NCBI RefSeq assembly: GCF_004343705.1
Contig: NZ_SKFH01000016.1
Location: forward strand, 1-64,000
Direction of reading: 5' to 3'
Length of the DNA stretch: 64,000 nucleotides
From: Flaviaesturariibacter aridisoli
GTDB taxonomy: Bacteria; Bacteroidota; Bacteroidia; Chitinophagales; Chitinophagaceae
The notes under the pieces were generated by a model, which saw only the letters and a list, made by a program, of their open reading frames with translations, did not search any database and was not told the DNA's origin. The position numbers and the translations under genes were made by a program. Below, in pieces: positions 50,215 to 59,945 of the stretch. Position 1 is the first letter of the stretch, and each line of letters starts with the position of its first letter.

Positions 50215-51266
50215 TGGAACCCACGAACGAACTGAAGCTTACCCAGTTTTCCAAAGGCGGCGGCTGCGGCTGCAAGATCGCACCCTCCGTACTGCAGGAG
50301 ATTTTACAGGGCGGCAGCAGCGGCTCTTTTCCCAACCTGCTCGTAGGCCACGGCAGCAACGATGACGCGGCCGCCTGGCGCCTGCAGGGCGAGGACGTGG
50401 TGATCTCCACCACCGACTTCTTTGTGCCCATCGTCGACGATCCCTACGACTTCGGACGCATCGCCTCGGCGAATGCTATCAGCGACGTGTATGCCATGGG
50501 CGGAAGGCCGCTGCTGGCCATCGCCATCCTGGGCTGGCCGGTGGAAAAATTGCCGGTAGCCGCCGCACAACAAGTGCTGGCCGGCGCCCGCGCCATCTGC
50601 GCCGAAGCGGGCATCCCGTTGGCCGGTGGCCACAGCATCGACACATCGGAACCGATCTTCGGACTTGCCGTTACCGGCCTGGTAAAGGAACCCGACCTGA
50701 AACGTAACAACACGGCGCAGGAAGGCGACCTGCTCTTTCTCAGCAAACCGGTAGGTGTCGGCGTATTCGCTACCGCGCTGAAGCGTGGCCTCCTGGCTGA
50801 AGAACACTATGCACCGCTCCTAACACAAATGACGGCACTCAACAAAGTGGGCGCAGCGCTGGGTGCGGTCGAAGGTGTGCACGCGCTCACCGACGTTACG
50901 GGCTTTGGACTGCTGGGGCACCTGCTCGAGATGGCCGAAGGCTCTGGATTAAGTGCGGAGCTGCAATACGGCAAACTGCCCAAGCTGGATGGCCTCGATA
51001 CCTACCTGCAGCAGCGTACCATTCCCGATGCTACTTTCCGTAACTGGAACAGCTACAACAAGGAAGTGCAGTTTGAAAAAGGCGTGAACGTGATGGAAGC
51101 GTTCAATGTGCTGCCCGACCCGCAGACCAATGGTGGTCTGCTGATCGCCGTAGCTCCTGAAGCTGCGGAGGAAGTTCAGGAACTGTTGCGGAAGGAAGGC
51201 TGTTATGCCGAGCCGGTCGGCCGCTTTATTGCGAAAGGGGAGAAGCGCCTGCTGGTGCTGCCTTAG
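50214..51266 (+). CDS. selD: Selenide, water dikinase (selenophosphate synthetase)
   Basis: A 350-residue ATP-dependent enzyme that makes selenophosphate from selenide. The catalytic residue lies in the loop KGGGCGCK; it is Cys18, not selenocysteine. The glycine-rich GHGSNDDAA and TDFFVPIVDDPYDFG motifs bind ATP and metal. ATG 50214 overlaps the preceding TGA. With mnmH in the same operon and no selA, selB or selC seen, the local genes point to selenouridine in tRNA. The last 41 bases overlap the 3' end of the convergent ctlX gene. Confidence 0.95.
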   Translation: MEPTNELKLTQFSKGGGCGCKIAPSVLQEILQGGSSGSFPNLLVGHGSNDDAAAWRLQGEDVVISTTDFFVPIVDDPYDFGRIASANAISDVYAMGGRPLLAIAILGWPVEKLPVAAAQQVLAGARAICAEAGIPLAGGHSIDTSEPIFGLAVTGLVKEPDLKRNNTAQEGDLLFLSKPVGVGVFATALKRGLLAEEHYAPLLTQMTALNKVGAALGAVEGVHALTDVTGFGLLGHLLEMAEGSGLSAELQYGKLPKLDGLDTYLQQRTIPDATFRNWNSYNKEVQFEKGVNVMEAFNVLPDPQTNGGLLIAVAPEAAEEVQELLRKEGCYAEPVGRFIAKGEKRLLVLP

Positions 51267-52179
51267 GTGTCAGAAAGATCTCGCACAACATACAACGCAC
51301 GCTGCCGCCATTTACGCGCTCGATGGTGGGCACGGCAATGGGCAGCAAGGTGCCGTATTGCTCGAGCTTATTTTTTGTGGCCGGTCGAAAAACATCGAAA
51401 GCAGTTTGGCTGAGCGCAATGACCCGCTCGCCTTTCCGGTTTTGCAGCTGCAGCAGGTTGGCGCCAAACGCTTCGAGTTCGGCGAAGTCCAGGTCGATCC
51501 ATTCGTGGCCGCTCTCGGCCAGGCGGCGCTGCACCTGCATTTGTTCTTCTTCGTTTACTAACGCGGCACTACAGCCGAGGGCAAAGCCGTCGCCGATGCT
51601 GAGCAGCACGTTGGTATGGTAGATGGGCCGGCCTTGTGCGTCCTGCGCATCAAAAGAAACCGGGGCATAGCCGTGAGCGCCGGCCAGCAGCATCAGTGCC
51701 TCGCGGCTCGTGCGCGGCGACAGTGCCGCATAAGCTGTTTTCCCGCTGTGGTCAAACACGATGCTGCCCGTTCCTTCGAGGAACAATCCATTCTCTTCAA
51801 GAAAAGACCAGTCGTTTACACGCTCCACGTTGAACAGCCGTTGCAATAAGGTAACGATGCCGCTGCGTCGTTCGGCGCGCCGGTTGGGTGCAAACAGCGG
51901 GTAGAGGTGCACCCGTCCATCGGCGGTTGTGCTGAGCCAGTTGTTGGGAAACACGGCATCGGGCTTCACGGGTTGCGGTGAGTCTTCAATCACCAGCACT
52001 TCCACGCCTGCGCGCTGCAGTTGCTGCACCATCCCATCAAACTCCTGCCGGGCAAGGGTTTGCAACTCCTCCGTAGAAATACGGGAGGGCTGCTGAAAGT
52101 AATTGTTCACCGCTGTCTCTTCGTTGTAGCGAAAGGCTGCAGGTCGGATCATCAGCACGGTGCCGGCGCAGGAGTTCAT
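51226..52179 (-). CDS. ctlX: Citrulline utilization hydrolase CtlX (arginine-deiminase-like)
   Basis: A 317-residue guanidine-group-modifying enzyme of the arginine deiminase/dimethylarginine dimethylaminohydrolase fold, similar to CtlX proteins. The signatures are MIRPAAFRYNEETAVNNYFQ at the N-terminus, DAVFPNNWLSTTADGRVHLYP around residue 73, H-containing YHTNVLLSIGDGFALGCSAAL and the C-terminal CMLCEIFL with a cysteine that could be the nucleophile. The substrate is probably an arginine/citrulline-like molecule. Its start overlaps the pterin dehydratase stop by four bases. It converges with selD with a 41-base overlap. Confidence 0.85.
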   Translation of the reverse strand: MNSCAGTVLMIRPAAFRYNEETAVNNYFQQPSRISTEELQTLARQEFDGMVQQLQRAGVEVLVIEDSPQPVKPDAVFPNNWLSTTADGRVHLYPLFAPNRRAERRSGIVTLLQRLFNVERVNDWSFLEENGLFLEGTGSIVFDHSGKTAYAALSPRTSREALMLLAGAHGYAPVSFDAQDAQGRPIYHTNVLLSIGDGFALGCSAALVNEEEQMQVQRRLAESGHEWIDLDFAELEAFGANLLQLQNRKGERVIALSQTAFDVFRPATKNKLEQYGTLLPIAVPTIERVNGGSVRCMLCEIFLTPKAAPAGASPLSQ

Positions 52180-52406
52180 ACCAGCGCGTTGATCGATTGG
52201 GAAAGGCGGCGGTCTTTATCGGTCACCACGTCGCCGGCATCGTGCGTAGACAACCATAGCTCTACCGTGTTCCAGGTGTTGGTCCATTTGGGATGATGAT
52301 TCTGCGCTTCGGCAATCAAAGCCACACGCGTCATGAATGCAAACGCTTCACTGAAGTCTTTAAATGTAAATTTTCGGTAGAGGCTGTTGTTGGTTTCTTC
52401 CCACAT
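52176..52406 (-). CDS. 4a-hydroxytetrahydrobiopterin dehydratase (PCD)
   Basis: A 76-residue protein of the pterin-4a-carbinolamine dehydratase family. The motif EAQNHHPKWTNTWNTVELWLSTHDAG carries the conserved HHP and the tryptophan/histidine sites. It regenerates tetrahydrobiopterin after aromatic amino acid hydroxylation, although bacterial PCDs are also molybdopterin-linked. The start MWEETNNS is chosen because MYVM precedes it without a family match. It sits in one operon with ctlX, with a four-base overlap. Confidence 0.88.
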   Translation of the reverse strand: MWEETNNSLYRKFTFKDFSEAFAFMTRVALIAEAQNHHPKWTNTWNTVELWLSTHDAGDVVTDKDRRLSQSINALV

Positions 52407-52424
52407 AACGTACAAGTTTTAAGC

Positions 52425-52483
52425 CTGAAGTGCGCTCGGAATTTGCGTGTTGAATTCCGACTTCCCATTTCCGACTTGGTTAC
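52425..52483. repeat. TTCCGACTT-type reiterated words
   Basis: TCCGACTTCCCATTTCCGACTT and a more distant TGAAGTGCGCTCGGAA form an inverted pair in the 77-base gap between two operon genes. The same TTCCGACTT word starts the gap at about 28957. Confidence 0.45.
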
Positions 52484-52927
52484 TTAAAACACGAGGTGTT
52501 CTTTATTCTTGATCTGTTCGTTGGTCATTTCCACCACCAGCTGCACGCCCTTGATGCTGCGTATGGTTTGCAGCACCGAATCCATTTCGGTATCGCTCAC
52601 GGGATCACCTTTGAACAACCAGAGAAAATCCAGGTGACGGAATTCCGGCAGCAGGTACTCGCCATCGTATTGGTTGTTGTAGAGGTAATGCGTGAGGCTG
52701 GTGTTTGGCTGCAGATATTCAAAAACGGTAAAGAAGTAGTCGCGGTTTTTGCGCTTCAGCTGGATCTCGATCTCGTTGTTGATCCGGAAGTCGATACCCA
52801 TCACCTGGTTGATGTGCCAGCAGAAGGTATAGTCGCGCAGGGGCGCCATGATGCCCAGGAGGCGGGTGTCCTCAAAAAAGCTGTCCGTCATCTCCCTATG
52901 GTCCAACACGAGTTTCATCTGCGCCAT
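52484..52927 (-). CDS. IPExxxVDY family protein
   Basis: A 147-residue cytoplasmic protein found in Bacteroidota. The family name motif is represented here by a divergent MAPLRDYTFCWHINQ stretch near residues 27-41, and the rest (LKRKNRDYFFTVFEYL...YLLPEFRHLDFLWLFKGD) fits the family's pattern. Function unknown. It lies 14 bases after the M28 peptidase gene and 77 bases before the pterin dehydratase gene. Confidence 0.7.
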   Translation of the reverse strand: MAQMKLVLDHREMTDSFFEDTRLLGIMAPLRDYTFCWHINQVMGIDFRINNEIEIQLKRKNRDYFFTVFEYLQPNTSLTHYLYNNQYDGEYLLPEFRHLDFLWLFKGDPVSDTEMDSVLQTIRSIKGVQLVVEMTNEQIKNKEHLVF

Positions 52928-52941
52928 TGCTGCTTGCTTTT

Positions 52942-54591
52942 TTAAAATTGTACGGTTGTCGTGGCTTCCTGGCCGCCACGCTGGTAAGTTACCGTCGTGC
53001 TGTCGCCCTTCTTGAATTTCCCCAGGGCTTCCATGTAATTCTCCACCGAGGTTACCTTGTGCGGACCGAGGGCCGTGATGATGTCACCTGCTTGCAGGCC
53101 GGCCTTTTGTGCCGGGCGGCCGTCGCTGACACCGTCCACTTTTACACCCGCACCGGCGAAAGTGTAATCGGGCATAATGCCGAGCGTAACGCTGAATCGG
53201 GCCGAGCCCATTTGTACTTCGCGGGTTTTGCTGAAGGCGAGGCGGCCGGCGCCATCGGTGTGCTGCACGAGGCTCAGGATGTGGCGCAGCACCTGCACCT
53301 CTCCATTGATATTGAGTTTGTCGGCCACATCGCTCGGCTTGTGGTAGTCGCTGTGCAGGCCGGTGAAGTAAAACAGCACGGGAATGTCTTTGCGATAAAA
53401 GGACGTATGATCGCTGGGGCCGGTGCCGCTGCTGTCGAAGCGGTACACCAGGTCGCCGGCGGTGAGCGCTTTTTTTCCTGTAAGGCCATAGAGTTGCCCC
53501 CAGGATGGCGAGGTGCCGTAGCCGCCGATGGTGAGTACATGCGTCGAGTCGTTGAGACGACCGAGCATGTCGAGGTTCACCATGTAGTTGATGCTCTTCA
53601 GGTCGATGGTAGGATGCTCCACGTAATACTTCGAGCCGTAGAGCCCGAGCTCCTCGCCCGAGAAGGCGATGAACAGGTAGTTGTTGTGCTTGTATTTCGA
53701 TGCCTTCAGCAGGCGCGCCAGCTCCATCAGTGCCGCCGTGCCACTCGCGTTGTCGTCGGCACCATAATGAATTTGCTTATCGGTACCACGGTACATGGAG
53801 TTGCCGTCCTCGCCGTGGCCGAGGTGATCGAAGTGCGCACCAAACACAATGGTTGTCGGCGCGCCATTGTCGATATAGCCCACCACGTTGTGGCCCTCGC
53901 GGGTTTGCGGGCTTACCTGCGACACGAGCGTTACATCGTGCGAGGCGCTTTCGTCGGAAAAGTATTTTTTAAAAGCTTCCTTGCGGAGATAGAGTACCGG
54001 GATCTCCACGCGCGGGCGGTGGTCTTTGGGCTCAAAGGCCAGGCCGTCATCAATGGAGGAACTATTATACAGCAGCAGGGCTGTGCCGCCGCGCTTTTTT
54101 ACGCTGGCCGCCATTTTCTGGAGGGCTTCCTCGAGGTCGAAGTGGGGGTTCTGCTTGTTTTCTTCGAGCAGCTCCTTCATGTCGCGAAACCAGGGACTGC
54201 CCTGCTCCTCGAGCGCGAGCGCCGGGCTTCCTTTCACCTGGGCGTTGCCGCTCCAGGCCAGCGGGAAATAATCCTGGTTCAGCCGGAGCTCGTTTCCGTT
54301 CACCAGCAGCTTGGTTCCTTCCACCTTTAATCCGTCGTTTACTTCGAAAGCCTGGAGAAATCCGTCGCTGCCTTTTTGGGCGAGGCCGGCCTTTCCAAAC
54401 TGAAGCATGATGTATTCGGCGGCGAGGCGCTCGCCTTCGGTGCCGGTGCGGCGGCCTTCGAGTTCCCGCGAAGTAAGGAACGTGACGTGGCTACGCAGGT
54501 TGGCCGCCAGTTCGGCGTCTTCCTTGCGGGATTTCTGAGCCAATGAAGAAGCCGACAAAAGGACCAACAGAGGCAGCAGGTACAAGCGCAT
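52942..54591 (-). CDS. Secreted M28-family metallopeptidase with C-terminal PDZ domain
   Basis: A 549-residue exported aminopeptidase-like enzyme. Signal peptide ends SSLAQ. The zinc-binding motifs are clear: HFDHLGHG, DDNASGTAALMELARLL, SGEELGLYGSKYYV and SDHTSFYRKDIP. A C-terminal PDZ-like domain (about 455-549, LGIMPDYTFAGAGVKV...AGLQAGDIITALG) follows. It would act in the periplasm or on the cell surface. The start at MRLYLLPLLVLL is chosen as the first residue of the signal peptide. It is the first gene of a four-gene reverse-strand operon. Confidence 0.9.
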   Translation of the reverse strand: MRLYLLPLLVLLSASSLAQKSRKEDAELAANLRSHVTFLTSRELEGRRTGTEGERLAAEYIMLQFGKAGLAQKGSDGFLQAFEVNDGLKVEGTKLLVNGNELRLNQDYFPLAWSGNAQVKGSPALALEEQGSPWFRDMKELLEENKQNPHFDLEEALQKMAASVKKRGGTALLLYNSSSIDDGLAFEPKDHRPRVEIPVLYLRKEAFKKYFSDESASHDVTLVSQVSPQTREGHNVVGYIDNGAPTTIVFGAHFDHLGHGEDGNSMYRGTDKQIHYGADDNASGTAALMELARLLKASKYKHNNYLFIAFSGEELGLYGSKYYVEHPTIDLKSINYMVNLDMLGRLNDSTHVLTIGGYGTSPSWGQLYGLTGKKALTAGDLVYRFDSSGTGPSDHTSFYRKDIPVLFYFTGLHSDYHKPSDVADKLNINGEVQVLRHILSLVQHTDGAGRLAFSKTREVQMGSARFSVTLGIMPDYTFAGAGVKVDGVSDGRPAQKAGLQAGDIITALGPHKVTSVENYMEALGKFKKGDSTTVTYQRGGQEATTTVQF

Positions 54592-54832
54592 TCGATAAGG
54601 TTTATGGGAGTGAAACAAAAGTAAGGATAGGTTCTTTGGGATCTCCCGGTTTTTAAGGTTTGGAGGCTATTCGTTTACCGGTGTTTCGCTAATAGGACGC
54701 ATCCTGGAAGAATAAGGTTGGTAGCGGGCTGGTTACCAGGTAACTAAGGGACCCATTCCACCAATAAACCTTTGGTAAAACTCCTGAATTCGTAACCCCA
54801 GCCGCGACGGGCAGTTTAACTTTGCGCCACTC
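54592..54832. other. Gap before feoB with weak promoter signals
   Basis: No gene is seen. The 240-base stretch separates the divergent M28 peptidase operon and feoB. TAACTTTG at 54817-54824 lies directly upstream of the feoB start. I see no clear Fur box, although AT-rich TTTAAGG and AATAAACC words are present. Confidence 0.4.
54817..54824 (+). promoter_or_regulatory. -7 box TAACTTTG of feoB
   Basis: Exact TAnnTTTG match, eight bases before the GTG start. Confidence 0.5.
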
Positions 54833-56950
54833 GTGGCGAAACGGACCATACATATCGCTTTAGTGGGCAACCCGAACAGCGGCAAAAGCTCGCTTTTCAA
54901 CAGCCTCACCGGCCTCAACCAAAAGGTGGGCAACTTCCCGGGGGTGACCATGGAGAAGAAGACGGGCACGCTGCGTCTTTCCGAGCAATTCAGCGCCAAC
55001 CTGGTAGACCTTCCCGGCACCTACAGCCTTTACCCGAAGCGCCTCGACGAATGGGTAAGCTACCGCGTACTGATCGGGCAGGATCCCGAAGTGCATCCCG
55101 ATGTGTTCGTGGTGGTGGTCGACGCTTCCAACCTGAAACGCAATCTCCTGTTCTGCACCCAGATCATCGACCTGAAAAAGCCGGTGGTGCTGGCCCTCAC
55201 GATGGTGGATCTCGCCCGCCGCAAAGGCATCGAGATCAACCTGGCCGAAATGGAGCGGGAACTCGGCGTACCCATCATTGCCGTTAACCCGCGCAAGGGC
55301 AAAGGCATCCCGCAGCTGAAGAAAGCGATGGAGCTGACAGCCACGCAGGTGTATAAAGTTCCCGCCCGCGATTTCATCGACCACCGCGAGCTGGCCGGCG
55401 CCGCCATCAGCGACGTGCAGGCCCTGCTGCCCGAGGTGAGTGATTATTCGGCCATCCATTACCTGATTAACCACGAGCATTTCGACCTGCCGCAGCCGAT
55501 CCAGGACAACATCGAAAGCATCGAGGAGCGGCACCAGTTCAACCACACCCGTACGCAGGCCAGCGAGATCATGCAGCGCTACACACGTATCAAGCATGTG
55601 ATGCAGGCCTCCGTATCCGAGCCCGACCCGAAGCAGCAAACGCTGTTCACCGACCGGCTTGATAACCTGTTGCTGCACCGCAAGTGGGGCTACCTCATTT
55701 TGCTGGCGGTACTCTTCTTGTTATTTCAATCTGTATTTCTACTGGCCCAGTACCCGATGGACTGGATCGATTCCGGCTTTGCGGCCGCCAGCGGCTGGTT
55801 GTCGAACGTGCTGCCCGACGGCTGGTTCAGCGACCTGCTGATCAACGGTGTGGTGGCGGGCCTCGGGGGCATCCTGGTGTTCGTACCGCAGATCATGATC
55901 CTCTTCGGGCTCATCACGCTATTGGAAGACACGGGTTATATGGCGCGCATTTCTTTTCTTACCGACCGCCTCATGCGCAGTGTTGGCCTGAATGGTAAAA
56001 GTGTAATGCCGCTGATCTCCGGCTTTGCCTGCGCCGTGCCCGCGATCATGAGTGCCCGCGCCATTGAGAACCGGAAGGAACGCCTGCTCACCATTCTGGT
56101 CACCCCGCTGATCTCCTGCTCCGCGCGCCTTCCGGTGTACGTGATCCTTATCGGGCTGGTCATCCCGAATACCTATTACATCGGTTTCGTAAGCCTGCAG
56201 GGCCTGGTGATGATGGGACTGTATTTACTGGGGCTCCTGATGGCGCTGTTCGTGTCGTGGGTAGCCAAGCAGTTCATCCGCATCAACGAGAAGAGCTTCT
56301 TTATCCTCGAGTTGCCCATTTACCGCGCGCCCCGCTGGAAGAACGTAGGCACCACGATGGTGCAAAAGGCCCGTGTGTTTGTCACCGAGGCCGGCCGCGT
56401 GATCATGATCATCAGCCTGGCGCTCTGGGCACTCAGCACCTTCGGACCTTCGAAGCGAATGGATGCTGTGGAAGCGCAACGCGCACAGGCGGTGAAAGAA
56501 AACAAATTGTCGGCCGAAGATATCCAGACAGCCTACCGTGCGTCGAAGCTGGAGGCGTCGTATGCCGGCATACTCGGCCAGGCCATCGAGCCGGCCATTA
56601 AGCCGCTCGGCTACGACTGGCGCATCGGCATTTCCCTCATTACTTCGTTTGCCGCGCGCGAAGTGTTTGTGGGCACAATGGCCACGCTGTATAGTGTGGG
56701 TGAAAACGATGAAGGCCAACGCCTCAGCCAAAAGCTGCGTGACGCGAAGAAGGAGGACGGCACACCGCTGTTCACGCTCGCCACGGGCGTGTCGCTCATG
56801 ATCTTTTATGTGTTCGCCATGCAGTGTATGAGCACGCTCGCTGTAGTGCGTCGTGAAACCAAATCCTGGAAGTGGCCGCTCATTCAGTTTACCTATATGA
56901 CGGCCATCGCGTATGTCATGAGTTTTATCGCCTACCAGATCTTCAGCTGA
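54833..56950 (+). CDS. feoB: Ferrous iron transporter B
   Basis: A 705-residue inner-membrane Fe(II) transporter with an N-terminal G-domain (G1 GNPNSGKSSLFNSLTG, G3 DLPGTYSL and a family-type G4 region) and a C-terminal pore of about ten helices in two Gate regions (VPQIMILFGLITLLEDTGYMAR and FAAREVFVGTMATLYS, with the NeoB-like conserved elements). The start is GTG. The partner feoA lies at 60.7 kb on the opposite strand with nadD, not directly beside feoB. The C-terminus lacks a cysteine-rich FeoC-like tail. Confidence 0.95.
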   Translation: MAKRTIHIALVGNPNSGKSSLFNSLTGLNQKVGNFPGVTMEKKTGTLRLSEQFSANLVDLPGTYSLYPKRLDEWVSYRVLIGQDPEVHPDVFVVVVDASNLKRNLLFCTQIIDLKKPVVLALTMVDLARRKGIEINLAEMERELGVPIIAVNPRKGKGIPQLKKAMELTATQVYKVPARDFIDHRELAGAAISDVQALLPEVSDYSAIHYLINHEHFDLPQPIQDNIESIEERHQFNHTRTQASEIMQRYTRIKHVMQASVSEPDPKQQTLFTDRLDNLLLHRKWGYLILLAVLFLLFQSVFLLAQYPMDWIDSGFAAASGWLSNVLPDGWFSDLLINGVVAGLGGILVFVPQIMILFGLITLLEDTGYMARISFLTDRLMRSVGLNGKSVMPLISGFACAVPAIMSARAIENRKERLLTILVTPLISCSARLPVYVILIGLVIPNTYYIGFVSLQGLVMMGLYLLGLLMALFVSWVAKQFIRINEKSFFILELPIYRAPRWKNVGTTMVQKARVFVTEAGRVIMIISLALWALSTFGPSKRMDAVEAQRAQAVKENKLSAEDIQTAYRASKLEASYAGILGQAIEPAIKPLGYDWRIGISLITSFAAREVFVGTMATLYSVGENDEGQRLSQKLRDAKKEDGTPLFTLATGVSLMIFYVFAMQCMSTLAVVRRETKSWKWPLIQFTYMTAIAYVMSFIAYQIFS

Positions 56951-58252
56951 TTATTTTTTCTTGGCCGCGGCTGCCAGGTAATCCGTTACCATATAGCAAA
57001 ACGCTTTGATGCCGGTTTTGAACCCGCTTTCATCCAGGTAAAAGTCCGGGGTATGGTGCGCTGCCGTCGACTTCGGATCGGCGTCTTTTGGCATTCCGCC
57101 AACGTACAAAAAAAGCGAAGGCACTTTGTCTCCGAAAAAGGAAAAGTCCTCCGCGCCCGTTACAGCTTCCATCAACTGCACGTTGGCCGCGGCTTTGCGG
57201 AGCGATGGCAACATTTGCTCGGTCAGTTTCGGATCGTTGTACGTCACCAGGGTTTTGTGTTCGAAGGTCACAGTGGCCGTTGCCCCCGACGCTTCGGCAA
57301 TGTGTTCGGCGGTGCGGGTCACGCGCTGCAGCACATCCTGCTGCATCAACTTGTCCAGCGTGCGGATGGTGCCGCTCAGCACCACCTGCTCTGGAATGAT
57401 GTTCTCGCGCACGCCGGCCTGTACCATGGTAGTGGAGATGACGACCGCGTTTTTCGTCAGCTCCGACTGTCGGCTTACGATTGTTTGCAGCCCATTGATG
57501 ATCTGTGCGCCGATCACCACGGGATCGATCCCCATCCAGGGTTGGGCGCCGTGCGACTGCTTTCCTTTGATGGTAATGTGAAACCAATCGGCCGCGGCCA
57601 TCATTCCTTCGGCACGATAGCGAATCGTGCCCACGGGTGTTTGTGCGTTGATGTGCAGACCAAACAAGGCATCCACCTTCGGGTTGTCCAACACACCTTC
57701 TTTGATCATAAGGGCAGCGCCGCCTTCTTCGCCGGCAGGTGCTCCTTCCTCCGATGGCTGGAAAATGAATTTCACCGTTCCGGGAAGGTCTTTCTTCAAG
57801 GGCGCGAGCACATCGGCTACGGCCAGCAACATCGCTACGTGGCTGTCGTGGCCACAGGCGTGCATCACGCCTACTTCCTGGCCATTGTATTGCGTACGTA
57901 CTTTCGAGGCGAAGGGTACATCGGTTCGCTCGGTCACCGGGAGGCCATCCATGTCGGCGCGCAGGCCAACGACTGCGCCGGGCTTGCCACCGCGCAGGAT
58001 TCCGACCACACCAGTATGGGCCACGCCTTCCTGCACGTCAAAGCCAAGCGCGCGCAAATGATCCGCGATCAGTTTGGCGGTGCGGCTTTCGCGGTTGCCG
58101 AGTTCGGGCGCCGCATGTAGGTCGCGTCGCCAGGCAATGCACTGGGGCTCGATGCGATCGGCGCCTCTTTCGATTGAAGAAGCAAAGCGATCCTGTGCGG
58201 AAGTGGTCACGGTGGAGAGCAGAAGCAAAGGCAGGATGATGGAGCGCGTCAT
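56951..58252 (-). CDS. Secreted M20-family amidohydrolase/peptidase
   Basis: A 433-residue exported metal-dependent hydrolase. A signal peptide (ending TTSAQ) precedes the M20 domain, with HACGHDSHVAML (metal ligands), the catalytic region around RADMDGLP and EEG...EEGGAAL, and the dimerisation lid (about 180-300). It resembles amidohydrolases of the aminoacylase/IAA-amino-acid hydrolase group that cleave N-acyl amino acids. It is convergent with feoB, whose stop lies at the same site. Confidence 0.88.
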   Translation of the reverse strand: MTRSIILPLLLLSTVTTSAQDRFASSIERGADRIEPQCIAWRRDLHAAPELGNRESRTAKLIADHLRALGFDVQEGVAHTGVVGILRGGKPGAVVGLRADMDGLPVTERTDVPFASKVRTQYNGQEVGVMHACGHDSHVAMLLAVADVLAPLKKDLPGTVKFIFQPSEEGAPAGEEGGAALMIKEGVLDNPKVDALFGLHINAQTPVGTIRYRAEGMMAAADWFHITIKGKQSHGAQPWMGIDPVVIGAQIINGLQTIVSRQSELTKNAVVISTTMVQAGVRENIIPEQVVLSGTIRTLDKLMQQDVLQRVTRTAEHIAEASGATATVTFEHKTLVTYNDPKLTEQMLPSLRKAAANVQLMEAVTGAEDFSFFGDKVPSLFLYVGGMPKDADPKSTAAHHTPDFYLDESGFKTGIKAFCYMVTDYLAAAAKKK

Positions 58253-58305
58253 GTGAGCATTTGTATGGGAAAGATACTTAGGCCTTTTCGTTAATTTAGC
58301 CCCTC

Positions 58306-59550
58306 ATGTTGCTGCGCCATATACCTTTTCTTAAATCGGTGTTCCTGCATGCCCTTACGGCGGTGGGTGGACCGCAGGCCCATATGGCGATGATGCTGAA
58401 AACCTTTGTGCGGCAAACGCCCTACGTGACGGAAGAGGAGCTGCTCGAATACAATGCATTTTGCAACCTGTTGCCCGGGGCTTCGTCTACCCAAACGTTG
58501 ACGCTGATCGGGTACAAGCGGGGAGGAGTGGTGCTGGCGGTGCTGACGCTGCTGGTTTGGATAGCCCCGGCCTGCATCCTGATGGGTGCTTTATCATTCT
58601 TGCTTCCGCACCTCGATCGGCGCTCAATGCACACCGATATTTTCCGCTACATACCGGCGATGGCTATCGGCTTCCTGGCCTATGCCTCGGTGGCCGTGTT
58701 CAACAAGTCGGTGCGTAATACTATCACCTGGATCATCATGCTGTTGTGCACCGTGGTCACCTACTCGTTTTTCCAGTACCCCTGGATCTTCCCGGCGCTG
58801 ATCCTGTTGAGCGGTGCGGCGACCAATTTGAGCCGCAAGCGTATTCCGCAACGGGAGGTGAAGCCGCGAAAGATCAAGTGGTGGAACATATGGTTGTTTG
58901 CGATCATATTTATGTTTGCCGGTGTGCTCAGTGAGTCGGCCCGAACCAACAACTGGCCCGACCGGAAACCTATTAATCTTTTTGAGAATATGTACCGGAT
59001 GGGCAGCTTTGTGTTCGGCGGCGGTCACGTGCTGATGCCCCTGATGTACGAGCAGTTCTCCGTGCGGCCCAACGACACGCTGGTGCGGGCCAACAATCCC
59101 AACGCGATCCGGATCGACAAAGAGGAGATGATGACGGGTATCGGCCTGGTGCGCGCTATGCCCGGACCGGTGTTCTCTATCGGTTCATTCACCGGCGGTA
59201 TGGCGCTGCGCAACGAAGGGCCTTGGCACCAGGTGCTGGGCTGCGTCATCGGCACGGTCGCCATCTTTCTGCCCAGTGCGTTACTGGTGCTGTTCTTTTT
59301 CCCGATCTGGACAAACCTAAAAAAGTACGCGGCCATTTATCGCTCCCTCGAAGGGATCAATGCCGCCGTAGTGGGTATTATGATCGCGGCTACATTCTAC
59401 ATCGCGCGCGACGTGGCAATGTTCGACGGCCATAGCCGGAGCCTCCTCAACATCGCGGTGATCGTCGCTACGTTTTTGTTGCTGCAGTTCACCCGCGTCA
59501 TCTCCCCGGTGCTCGTTGCCGGCTGCCTGCTGCTTGGCTATTTCGCATAG
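58306..59550 (+). CDS. chrA: Chromate transporter, long-chain ChrA
   Basis: A 414-residue membrane protein with two CHR domains in tandem. Each begins with a [13 protein letters not shown]-type or [13 protein letters not shown] segment (first near residue 18, second near 230), which include the GGP/GGG motif of the family. It exports chromate or a similar oxyanion. The genes around it do not add a resistance cassette. It begins 53 bases after the start of the divergent M20 gene. Confidence 0.9.
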   Translation: MLLRHIPFLKSVFLHALTAVGGPQAHMAMMLKTFVRQTPYVTEEELLEYNAFCNLLPGASSTQTLTLIGYKRGGVVLAVLTLLVWIAPACILMGALSFLLPHLDRRSMHTDIFRYIPAMAIGFLAYASVAVFNKSVRNTITWIIMLLCTVVTYSFFQYPWIFPALILLSGAATNLSRKRIPQREVKPRKIKWWNIWLFAIIFMFAGVLSESARTNNWPDRKPINLFENMYRMGSFVFGGGHVLMPLMYEQFSVRPNDTLVRANNPNAIRIDKEEMMTGIGLVRAMPGPVFSIGSFTGGMALRNEGPWHQVLGCVIGTVAIFLPSALLVLFFFPIWTNLKKYAAIYRSLEGINAAVVGIMIAATFYIARDVAMFDGHSRSLLNIAVIVATFLLLQFTRVISPVLVAGCLLLGYFA

Positions 59551-59664
59551 GCCACCTCGTTAGCGGGTACCAACCGCTTGCTGCAGGTGTCCAGCCGTTT
59601 TCGCCAAGCCCTATTTCTTTCGAAAAACTTACAGGTGCCTTCGGGATTCAATAAAAGCCTTTAT
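59551..59664. other. Gap after chrA
   Basis: No gene. It contains a weak unit of the following repeat (CAGGTGCC...GCCTTTATA near 59631-59664), no terminator hairpin with a clear T run, and no promoter. Confidence 0.35.
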
Positions 59665-59945
59665 AAGATGTTGTTACTGCCTTTCGGCTAGCGGATACTG
59701 GTGCTAAGAAGTTGTCGGTGCCTGTCCCGAACGAAGGAGGCATTCCTAACTTTTTATAGGTGCCTATCCCGTTCGATGGAAGTCTTCCTAAGATGTTTTT
59801 ACTGCCTGTCCTGTTCGAAGCAACCACTTACAAAAAGTTGGGAGTGCCGTTTTCTACGGAAAAGGTCTTCCCAAGATGTTTTTGGTCCCCGGAACGTATG
59901 CGACAGGCCTTCCAAAGATGTTTTCACGATTTGCGAGCTTGGGCG
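59665..59945. repeat. Degenerate 42-bp tandem repeat array
   Basis: About seven units of 41 or 42 bases each begin AGATGTTTTT or a variant and end with TTCCTA/TTCCCA. In between, a GTGCCTGTCCCGTTCGA-like core recurs. Unit lengths are 41, 42, 42, 42, 41 and 42. The consistency argues for a real array despite substitutions. An open frame through it (92 codons from 59701) with a 14-residue periodicity (RCLSRS-type) is not supported as a gene. The rest of the gap, 59946-60093, is unremarkable. Confidence 0.7.
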
